In this document: one piece after another, positions 1 through 5,385 of the stretch | How the letters are laid out: the number at the start of each line of letters is the position of its first letter | Numbering within the stretch: position 1 is the first letter of the stretch | Assembly (NCBI GenBank): GCA_019232735.1 | Contig: JAFANL010000048.1 | Span: forward strand, 1 to 5,385 | Length of the DNA stretch: 5,385 nucleotides | Direction of reading: 5' to 3' | Origin: Aquitalea sp. | GTDB lineage: Bacteria > Pseudomonadota > Gammaproteobacteria > Burkholderiales > Chromobacteriaceae | The notes under the pieces: generated by a model | The model's database searches: none | Seen by the model: the letters and a program-made list of their open reading frames with translations, nothing else | Told to the model about the DNA's origin: nothing | Position numbers and translations under genes: made by a program

Positions 1-3000
1 TGGGTGTTCTGTCTCGAAATTACGGATGAGCCGTGCCAGCTGGTAACCATCGGTGTTTGGCATCTGACAGTCGGTCAGCAGTAGGCTGTAATGGCCGTTT
101 TGCCATTTGGCGTAGGCTTCTGCACCATCTTCGGCCAGCTCTACCCGGTAGCCCAGCTTTTCCAGCTGCCTGGTTGCCAGCTTGCGATTGGTTGGATTAT
201 CTTCCGCCAACAGGATAGGTAGCGCTGCCTGGTCCTGATTACCCACCAGACTAGCTGGGCCGTGTGGTAACTGTTGCGCTGTTTCTTCCAGTTCTTGTGG
301 ATTTGCAACAGTGACCACGAGTAACAATGAGGCACAGCTCCCTTGTCCGACTTCACTTTCCAGTGTCACTTCGCCACCCATCAAGTTCCCCAGACGGCGG
401 CAGATGGTCAAGCCCAGCCCGGTGCCCCCGAAACGGCGTGCAGTATCGGACTCGGCCTGGGAGAATGGCTGAAAAAGTTTGGCCAGACCTTCGGCATTGA
501 TGCCGATACCGCTGTCCTGTACTTCGAAACGCAAGGTCTGCGAACTGTCCTCCTCCTCTAGTACCCGCACCCGCAATGCAATCTGGCCGTGTGTCGTAAA
601 TTTCACCGCGTTGCTGACAAAGTTCTGCAAAATCTGGCGTACCCGCAAGGGATCAATCATGACAACAGTGGCTACCTGCGGGTCAATGTCCAGTATGAAT
701 TCCAGTCCTTTTCGTTCTACGGCCTGTGAATAAAGAGTGTGCACCTGCTCCAGCAGAGGGCGTAGCGCCGTCGGTGTTATCACCACCTCCAGTTTCTCCG
801 CCTCTATCTTGGAAAAATCCAAAATGTCATCAATCAGTCTGAGCAGGGTACGGGCTGACTCCTGAATTGTGTCCACTGAGTCTTTCTGCTCTTGATCCAG
901 CGGTGTCATTGCCAGTAACTCCAGTAGGCCCAGGACACCATTCATCGGTGTACGGATTTCATGACTCATGGTAGCCAGAAAGGCGCTCTTGGCTTTGTTG
1001 GCCGCATTGGCCTGATCGCGTGCTTCCAGCAATTCGCGCTCGACGTGCTTGCGCTCGGAAATATCAATACATGCCAGAATCGAGCCCTTCTCGGGCTGAT
1101 CAGCAATCAAACTCATACCCTCAAACAAAACCCATATCGATGCACCGTTGCTGGTCTTGCATTCAATTTCACAACCGACTTTAGCCTGGTATTGCACCAT
1201 ATTATTCAGCTGGGAGGTCAGTTCAAACCAGCCTTCATCGGACAGCACCAGTTCCATTAGATGGCGGCCCGGCAATTGCTCTTTGCCATTGAGGAATATT
1301 GCTTCGGCCATCCGGTTGGCCCGAATAATCTGCATGTCGGCGTTCAATCGTAACAAGCCAACCGGGGATGCGGAGTAGATGGCCTCTTCCTCCTGCAATA
1401 CTGCACGCAACTGTGCCTCCGAATTAAGGCGACGCTCTTCCTCGGCATAAAATCCCAGAATGCTGGCACAGGAGCTAACCAGAGGGCGGATATCTTTATT
1501 TACCCGTTGCGAATCTGCGCTGCGTAGACAGATAAGGGCGTGGATCTGTTCATCCTGTTCCACTGGAAAACTGGCCCATGCAGGCTCGTTGGCCAAGGTT
1601 GACATTAGATAACTGACAGGGTCCAATTCCTGCCTGATGCTGTTGAGAGTTGGGAAACTTGTTGGCCATTCCCCAGCCTGCAAATTGATATCGAGGGATG
1701 CATCGCTGATATGGAACAGTTCCAGCAAGAACCCATCCGATGCCACTGAGAAACGTTTGAACTCGTCCAGCAACCGGCTCATGACCTGCTCCCGTGGCCA
1801 GCGACACAGCATCAGATTTTCCACATGGGAGATGGCAGACAGCATTTCCATGTTGCGTTCCAGCGAGTGTTCGGCCAGCCTGCGCTCTTGTTCATTCCGG
1901 ACAATCAGCAGATACACGGTATGCGCGGTGCTGTCTTGAAATCGTGTCAGGGTCAATCCGGCAAAAAAGCTGCGCCCGCCACTTTCCATGCCCAGTCCCT
2001 GTAAATTGATACCCGCCTCACCCCCAGCAAGCAGCATGGCCTTGTCAAGTTCCTGCTCCATGGTCAGCAACTGATCAATCTGCAAGCCGACAAGCCCCCC
2101 TTCGGGATAGGCAAACATGCGTTCTGCTCCAGCCGCTGCGCTCTGGATAATGCCCTTGTCCGTAATGGTCATGATGGCATCACCGGCGGCATCCAGCATG
2201 CGCTGCTGATGATTGAGCGGTTGCAGTACCTTGCGAACCATGAAGTACAGCAAGGCTACGCCTAACGCCAGTAGGAAAATGCCCAGCAAGCTGTCCCGCA
2301 GTAACAGGTAGCGATAGTGTTGCTGATTTTTTTGGATTAGCGCTCCAGTCATATCGGTCAAGATCATGAATGTGTCGCGTGCGGTGTCTTGCGTGTGCTC
2401 CAGTTGCGTTTGCAATTGGGCAAGAGCCAAGGGGTTATTGCCATGCTCACGCAAAATCATGGTTTGCTGCTTGGTCTGGATGTTCAGTTGCAGTGTCAGC
2501 TCGGAGAATTGCCGCATACGCTGCGTCAGGCGCGGGTCATTGGCATAGTGGGCATCGGTACGCAGTTTTTCCAGCAGAACGCCGGCCAAGTCCAGCCGGG
2601 CGCGCAGATCGTCTTCCTCTGTTTCGCTCAGCATGGCATTGAGTTCTGCCCGCAGTACCAATCCCATTGCCGCCGCCCGCAGGCTGCGTGCGACCAACCA
2701 GCCATCCTGCTTGATCGTGTCCAGCAGATTGATGTCGGCACTCCCATTCAGATCAATGCGGTTACCGGTTTTCACCATCATGGAGCTCAGTGTGCTTTGC
2801 ACATTGCGCATGGCCAGCTCCAGGCCATAGCTCAGGGTCTCGTCGCGTGTGAAGGACTTGTTCAGGCTGGTATTTACTTCGCTGCGCAGTCGTTTGAAGT
2901 TTTGCAATTGTGCAGCGAGCTGTTCGCCATAGTGCCGATCGTCTGGCAACTGTTGGAAGGTCTGCAACACTTGGCCACCCCAGAAGTCTGCATCTTGCTG

Positions 3001-3288
3001 CAGGCGCAGTTGGGCGGCGCGCTCGGCGGTGCTGGGGGGGCTGCTGCGGTTGAGCAAGATGCGAGCTTGGATCGATTCTCGCCGTAAGTGGTCGGCTGCC
3101 ATGAACAATTGTCTGTCGAAATTGTTCAGTTGCATCACCTGCTCGGCTTGTTGATAGTTGGCCCAGGATGCAGCCAACAGTTCGGCAATCCAGGCCAGCT
3201 GGATGCCGCCCAGCATGATGACAATTAACACAACTGCCCGGCTGATAGACAAAGTCTGAAGTACTTTGCTGCTTATTTTTTTTCGCAT
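1..3288 (-). CDS. Hybrid sensor histidine kinase with PAS domains and a C-terminal receiver (3' end cut by the window)
   Basis: An inner-membrane signalling kinase that should autophosphorylate on His and pass the phosphate to its own receiver. The frame is open for 1096 codons to the left edge. Residues about 18-38 and 333-352 are hydrophobic membrane segments enclosing about 290 residues of probably helical periplasmic sensor. No HAMP is evident after TM2. PAS1 covers about 356-462 (MLDAAGDAIMTITDKGII), a GAF-like block of uncertain identity about 475-622, and PAS2 about 628-745. HisKA has the H-box MSHEIRTPMNG with His776. HATPase_c has the N-box SNAVKFT (Asn893), DSGIGI (Asp925) and GGTGLGL (about 954-960). 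The receiver has acidic Glu1029/Asp1030 and phospho-acceptor Asp1073 in LLTDCQMP. About 45-50 receiver residues, and any Hpt domain, lie outside the window. The ATG has GGAAG 6 bases upstream, and an in-frame TAG at 3292-3294 rules out a longer start. The layout resembles BvgS/ArcB-type kinases; the stimulus is unknown. Confidence 0.95.
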   Translation of the reverse strand, partial: MRKKISSKVLQTLSISRAVVLIVIMLGGIQLAWIAELLAASWANYQQAEQVMQLNNFDRQLFMAADHLRRESIQARILLNRSSPPSTAERAAQLRLQQDADFWGGQVLQTFQQLPDDRHYGEQLAAQLQNFKRLRSEVNTSLNKSFTRDETLSYGLELAMRNVQSTLSSMMVKTGNRIDLNGSADINLLDTIKQDGWLVARSLRAAAMGLVLRAELNAMLSETEEDDLRARLDLAGVLLEKLRTDAHYANDPRLTQRMRQFSELTLQLNIQTKQQTMILREHGNNPLALAQLQTQLEHTQDTARDTFMILTDMTGALIQKNQQHYRYLLLRDSLLGIFLLALGVALLYFMVRKVLQPLNHQQRMLDAAGDAIMTITDKGIIQSAAAGAERMFAYPEGGLVGLQIDQLLTMEQELDKAMLLAGGEAGINLQGLGMESGGRSFFAGLTLTRFQDSTAHTVYLLIVRNEQERRLAEHSLERNMEMLSAISHVENLMLCRWPREQVMSRLLDEFKRFSVASDGFLLELFHISDASLDINLQAGEWPTSFPTLNSIRQELDPVSYLMSTLANEPAWASFPVEQDEQIHALICLRSADSQRVNKDIRPLVSSCASILGFYAEEERRLNSEAQLRAVLQEEEAIYSASPVGLLRLNADMQIIRANRMAEAIFLNGKEQLPGRHLMELVLSDEGWFELTSQLNNMVQYQAKVGCEIECKTSNGASIWVLFEGMSLIADQPEKGSILACIDISERKHVERELLEARDQANAANKAKSAFLATMSHEIRTPMNGVLGLLELLAMTPLDQEQKDSVDTIQESARTLLRLIDDILDFSKIEAEKLEVVITPTALRPLLEQVHTLYSQAVERKGLEFILDIDPQVATVVMIDPLRVRQILQNFVSNAVKFTTHGQIALRVRVLEEEDSSQTLRFEVQDSGIGINAEGLAKLFQPFSQAESDTARRFGGTGLGLTICRRLGNLMGGEVTLESEVGQGSCASLLLVVTVANPQELEETAQQLPHGPASLVGNQDQAALPILLAEDNPTNRKLATRQLEKLGYRVELAEDGAEAYAKWQNGHYSLLLTDCQMPNTDGYQLARLIRNFETEHP

Positions 3289-3294
3289 GATCTA

Positions 3295-3299
3295 CTTCC
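3295..3299 (-). promoter_or_regulatory. Ribosome binding site of the hybrid kinase
   Basis: GGAAG on the minus strand lies 6 bases before the ATG at 3288. It fixes that ATG as the start, because the next upstream in-frame codons are ATC and then the stop TAG. The site overlaps the last codons of a short upstream reading frame ending at that TAG. Confidence 0.7.
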
Positions 3300-3333
3300 A
3301 GTAGTCGTCAAAGCGATTGAATTTACTTCCCCC

Positions 3334-3360
3334 TTTATAAGCTGCGGCTTTGCCTGTCCA
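3334..3360 (-). promoter_or_regulatory. Candidate sigma70-type promoter for the hybrid kinase
   Basis: On the minus strand, TGGACA (3360-3355) resembles a -35 box at 5 of 6 positions. TATAAA (3339-3334) resembles a -10 box at 5 of 6. The spacer is 15 bases, shorter than the usual 16-18, which lowers confidence. It would give a leader of roughly 40 bases before the kinase ATG. A promoter here is expected, because a terminator at 3668-3701 separates the kinase from the gene upstream. Confidence 0.35.
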
Positions 3361-3410
3361 AGATTTCCATGTACTCGACAATGCTCAAGCTTGTTAAGGT
3401 ATAGCCATTC

Positions 3411-3638
3411 TTGATGAAAAATGACGTTGCAATCGATAGCTGTCGGCCTTCATCGACATCTCAATGCCTGCTGTCTTGCCATTCAACGATCTACGCAGTA
3501 CGAGCCAATAATGGGTCGCAAGTGAATGTGTCTCCGGTTGGAACGGAGCGGGCTAGATCATTCTTTTGCGGGGCAACTTTATTTAATGGATCAACTAGTC
3601 GTGATACGGTAGATCAATGTGTTACGGTCATTTTATGA
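3411..3638 (+). CDS. Doubtful small ORF, 75 residues, no recognised family
   Basis: The only intergenic ATG-started frame of notable length here, and the only plus-strand candidate gene in the window. The product would be a soluble, Cys-containing peptide including GSQVNVSPVGTERARSFFCG. There is no signal peptide, membrane segment or known motif. The bases before the ATG (TATAGCCATTCTTG) contain no good ribosome binding site. The opposite strand over the same bases also reads in a protein-like way, so the direction of any real coding is unclear. It would run divergently from the kinase and convergently toward the hydrolase. Most likely it is either a chance frame or a relic; conservation in other genomes would decide. 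Confidence 0.15.
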   Translation: MMKNDVAIDSCRPSSTSQCLLSCHSTIYAVRANNGSQVNVSPVGTERARSFFCGATLFNGSTSRDTVDQCVTVIL

Positions 3639-3667
3639 TCTGATTTCATTGCCCGTGCACAGCATGG

Positions 3668-3701
3668 AAAAACAGCCCGGCAAGTGTGTCTTGTCGGGCT
3701 G
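3668..3701 (-). terminator. Rho-independent terminator of the isochorismatase-family gene
   Basis: CAGCCCGGCAAG (3673-3684) and CTTGTCGGGCTG (3690-3701) form a 12-base-pair stem with one G-T wobble around a 5-base loop. On the minus strand the hairpin is followed directly by five T residues (3672-3668), the classical pattern. It lies about 50 bases beyond the hydrolase stop codon. On the plus strand only three T residues follow, so the main direction is minus. It separates hydrolase transcription from the kinase gene. Confidence 0.88.
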
Positions 3702-3749
3702 CTTTCATTGAATGGCCGCTTGCCCTTATGGTGCTGAGCGGCGCATGCG

Positions 3750-4274
3750 CTACAGCGCGGCGGCTGCTTCCACGCACAAGGGTTGCGGGGTGGCGTTGGT
3801 GGCGTTCCACACCGCATTGAAGTGGTCGATGACCTGTTCGCCGCGCAGTGCAAAGGCGGACAGGGTGGTGTGGCCGTCGCGGATGACGGTGACCTGATAG
3901 CCGCGTGATACCGCATTGCGCAGCGTGCTGTCCACACAGAAGTCGGTGGCGCAGCCGCCCAGCCACAGTTTGTGCACACCCAGTTTGTCCAGCAGTTCCG
4001 CTAGCGGGGTGTCGCAGAAGCTGTCGCCGTAGCGTTTGAAAATACGGTGGTCATCCGCTGCGTGCTTGAGTGCCGGGTGTAACTGCCAGTCGGCGCTTTC
4101 CCGTTCCAGTCCGGCTTCCTCATGCTGGACAAGGATCACGGGATAGCCATTCCGGCGTGCCTTGGCAATGGCCAGGTTGAGGTTTTCCAGCACGCTATCC
4201 AGGCGGGCGGCAGGCTGTTCGCCAGCTACCACGCCACACTGCATATCGATAATCAGCAAAGCCGTATCCGACAT
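3750..4274 (-). CDS. Isochorismatase-family cysteine hydrolase
   Basis: A cytoplasmic alpha/beta hydrolase of 174 residues, the normal length for small single-domain members of this family. The family cleaves amide, ether or related bonds in small molecules such as nicotinamide, N-carbamoyl compounds and isochorismate; the substrate here cannot be named. The catalytic triad is visible: Asp10 in LLIIDMQ, Lys80 in IFKRYGDSF and nucleophile Cys113 in GCATDFCVDSTLRNA. The GCAT segment corresponds to the family's conserved cis-peptide loop. The late segment VTVIRDGHTT is also typical. The ATG at 4274 is supported by GGGAGG four bases upstream. The C-terminus ends in a short Ala-rich tail. The gene follows the binding-protein gene by 246 bases on the same strand and has its own downstream terminator, so it may be transcribed alone. 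Confidence 0.93.
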   Translation of the reverse strand: MSDTALLIIDMQCGVVAGEQPAARLDSVLENLNLAIAKARRNGYPVILVQHEEAGLERESADWQLHPALKHAADDHRIFKRYGDSFCDTPLAELLDKLGVHKLWLGGCATDFCVDSTLRNAVSRGYQVTVIRDGHTTLSAFALRGEQVIDHFNAVWNATNATPQPLCVEAAAAL

Positions 4275-4277
4275 AGA

Positions 4278-4284
4278 TCCTCCC
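4278..4284 (-). promoter_or_regulatory. Ribosome binding site of the isochorismatase-family gene
   Basis: GGGAGGA on the minus strand, ending three bases before the ATG at 4274, is a strong Shine-Dalgarno match and supports this start. Confidence 0.75.
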
Positions 4285-4520
4285 GAGTAGCTGGACAGGA
4301 TAGCAAGCTATGCAAGCAAAAGGTGAAGCGGTTTTGCCCCGCTATTCCCGTGGAGCCATGATGGATCATTGCTTGGAAGGGGTATCAAGGGGCATGGCTA
4401 TCCGGCTGCCCTGCGGATGGGTTTGGATGATCTGCAGCTTGTAAGTCTCCCGCGTATTCTTCTTCGATACATGTCTGCTATGCCGGGATTTTGTCGAGGC
4501 GTTGCCTGCGGTAGCAGGGC
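4285..4520. other. Intergenic gap between the binding-protein and hydrolase genes
   Basis: About 240 bases without a supported gene. Just past the binding-protein stop, the minus strand has an imperfect small hairpin (GCCCTGC, TACC, GCAGGC) with no following T-run, so it is not a convincing terminator. Nearer the hydrolase start there is a short direct repeat GCTTGC separated by three bases, followed on the minus strand by TATCCT, a weak -10-like hexamer without a matching -35. Whether the hydrolase is read from its own promoter or by read-through cannot be settled from the sequence. Confidence 0.5.
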
Positions 4521-5255
4521 TTATGGACTGTATTTGCTGATCACCTGGTTGATGAAACCATCCTGTTTCATGTGATTGATGGCATCGGCAATTTTCGCAG
4601 CGTCTGCTGGCGGGAAGGCCAGACCAGCGGCGATCCAGTTCTGGCTGCTATAGATGCGTGCGCCGTTTACTGGCCGCATGCCGGTCTGTTGCATGTAAAT
4701 GGGGATAAAGGTGGTGGCGGCACCAAAAAAACTGCCGACTCGGCCTACCCTGAGCATTTTGGCCATGTCCTCGAGCGGGCTTTCCACCAGCTGCTCGCTC
4801 TTGATGCCTTGTTGCAGCAGCCAGCTACGGACACTGGACCCCGCGCGAATGCCGATCAGGCCGGCGGCGCTGGCTTGTTGCAGGCTATCGAAGGGTGGGC
4901 TGCCATCGCGGCTGATGAAGCTGAAATCGGTGGTATTGGTTACGGCAATCCAGCGGAACAAGGGTTCGCGCTCTGGTGTGCGTGCAAAATAGATCATCAA
5001 GGCGCTTGTGCTGACCATCACCTCCTGCATCGCCCGTTTCCATGGCCGGATCTTTACATTGGGAGTAAAACCGGCCCGGCGTATGGCCTCGCTACCGATT
5101 TCAATCATCATGCCGGGCGTCTGCTCGTCAGCCTGATTGCAGGCCGGGGGCAGGTGGTCACATTCCAGATCGATGGTCCGGGCGGCCTCCTGTGCATGGG
5201 CGCACAAGGCGTACAGTAAGCTTCCTGTTAGCACGCTGAGTGGTAAGACTGACAT
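4521..5255 (-). CDS. Periplasmic solute-binding protein, SBP_bac_3 (amino-acid-binding type)
   Basis: A 244-residue protein, the usual length for family 3 solute-binding proteins, which bind small polar ligands, often amino acids, in the periplasm. Residues 1-21 form a signal peptide with a hydrophobic core and an AHA|Q cleavage site. It is unusual in lacking a Lys or Arg near the N-terminus. The mature part opens with a likely disulfide pair, Cys32 and Cys39. The segment IRPWKRAMQEV matches the PW-x-RA pattern common in this group. FARTPEREPLF and the tail DGFINQVISKYSP are also typical of single-gene members. ATG 5255 is the only good start: the frame is closed upstream by TAA at 5298-5300, and AGGG lies 8 bases before the ATG. 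No permease or ATPase gene is adjacent, so a role in ABC transport is unproven. A sensing role with the nearby kinase is possible but only inferred. Confidence 0.85.
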   Translation of the reverse strand: MSVLPLSVLTGSLLYALCAHAQEAARTIDLECDHLPPACNQADEQTPGMMIEIGSEAIRRAGFTPNVKIRPWKRAMQEVMVSTSALMIYFARTPEREPLFRWIAVTNTTDFSFISRDGSPPFDSLQQASAAGLIGIRAGSSVRSWLLQQGIKSEQLVESPLEDMAKMLRVGRVGSFFGAATTFIPIYMQQTGMRPVNGARIYSSQNWIAAGLAFPPADAAKIADAINHMKQDGFINQVISKYSP

Positions 5256-5385
5256 TGCCCTTTCCCTGCTGATGACGCTGGATGGCGAGCTGCACTTTTA
5301 GGCATAGACAAGCAGTAGAAAAATGCCAGTGTATTTTTCTGGGTGATGGTTGGTCGCCTGGCTTACCGCTATCCGATCAGGCTGT
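5256..5385. other. Upstream region of the binding-protein gene; no gene identified
   Basis: These 130 bases contain the AT-rich inverted repeat and the leader of the binding-protein gene. A minus-strand frame open from the right edge ends at TAA 5298-5300, and a plus-strand ATG at 5346 opens a frame running off the edge. Both are too short to judge. The next gene's identity and direction are unknown. Confidence 0.4.
5317..5340. promoter_or_regulatory. Perfect AT-rich inverted repeat upstream of the binding-protein gene
   Basis: AGAAAAAT (5317-5324) and ATTTTTCT (5333-5340) are exact reverse complements separated by 8 bases. The repeat is centred about 73 bases upstream of the ATG at 5255, where an operator or activator site could lie. 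The stem is too AT-rich to be a strong terminator. No clear promoter hexamers were found beside it. Confidence 0.3.

Larger units (their letters stand above)
3295..3667. other. Intergenic stretch with no confident gene; coding-like fragments on both strands
   Basis: About 370 bases between the kinase start and the terminator of the hydrolase gene. On the minus strand three short open stretches in different frames read like protein. One covers about 3608-3489 and includes DPLNKVAPQKND and VPTGDTFTCDPLLART. One covers about 3462-3337 and includes FFIKNGYTLTSLSIVEYMEI. The third covers 3384-3295, ends KFNRFDDYWK and stops at TAG 3292-3294. None has a good start codon with a ribosome binding site. 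On the plus strand an ATG-started frame of 75 codons spans 3411-3638. No family is recognised for any of them. The stretch could be a decayed gene, ordinary leader DNA with chance frames, or a small plus-strand gene. Confidence 0.4.

Noticed and set aside
2389..3087. Plus-strand open frame of 232 codons
   Set aside because: It lies entirely antisense to the periplasmic region of the hybrid kinase. The kinase frame is continuous and has membrane segments and downstream domains, so the antisense frame is a shadow.
3389..3400. GTTAAGG resembling an integron attC core site
   Set aside because: It does not fit GTTRRRY exactly, and no partner core or attC secondary structure was found.
3440..3490. 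TGGC...GC on the minus strand resembling a sigma54 promoter
   Set aside because: The GG to GC spacing is 11 rather than 10, and the flanking consensus is poor.
3554..3627. Imperfect direct repeat starting TAGATCA at 3554 and 3610
   Set aside because: Only about 14 of 18 bases match, there is no inverted terminal repeat or target duplication, and nothing resembles a mobile element.
3614..3979. Minus-strand open frame of 121 codons overlapping the hydrolase gene
   Set aside because: It overlaps the 3' part of the isochorismatase-family gene in another frame and crosses the terminator hairpin. Its Pro/Ala/Arg/Thr-rich product looks like a frame shadow.
4572..5219. Plus-strand open frame of 215 codons
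   Set aside because: It is antisense to the binding-protein gene, which has a signal peptide, family motifs and a sensible start. The plus frame shows no recognisable motif.
5298..5385. Minus-strand frame open from the right edge to TAA at 5298-5300, and a plus-strand ATG at 5346 running off the edge
   Set aside because: Fewer than 30 codons each, with no motif. Neither can be supported without the sequence beyond the window.

Overview
The window holds three genes, all read from the minus strand. The proteins are Gram-negative in type: a periplasmic binding protein with a signal peptide, and a two-membrane-segment hybrid sensor kinase. Moderately high GC content and overall protein style fit a betaproteobacterium, possibly of the Chromobacterium/Neisseriales group. 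That placement is an impression from sequence style, not a search result.

Layout in the direction of transcription (right to left). (1) Bases 5255-4521 encode a secreted solute-binding protein of the SBP_bac_3 type, standing alone without transporter genes. An AT-rich perfect inverted repeat lies upstream of it. (2) A 246-base gap with no convincing terminator leads to bases 4274-3750, an isochorismatase-family cysteine hydrolase with a complete Asp-Lys-Cys triad. It is followed by a good rho-independent terminator at 3701-3668. (3) About 370 bases without a confident gene follow (3667-3295). This stretch carries short coding-like fragments on both strands and a candidate promoter. (4) From 3288 to the left edge runs a large hybrid histidine kinase: two membrane segments around a long, probably helical periplasmic region, two PAS domains with a GAF-like block between them, HisKA, HATPase_c and a receiver domain cut by the window edge.

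The terminator between hydrolase and kinase separates the transcription units, so the kinase probably has its own promoter. Nothing in the sequence proves that the three proteins work together. The binding protein could be a ligand-presenting partner for the kinase, but this is only suggested by proximity. I saw no RNA genes, insertion sequence ends, CRISPR arrays or clearly novel system. The most open questions are the decayed-looking 3295-3640 stretch, the homopolymer tracts near the start of the kinase, and the identity of the kinase's periplasmic sensor region.
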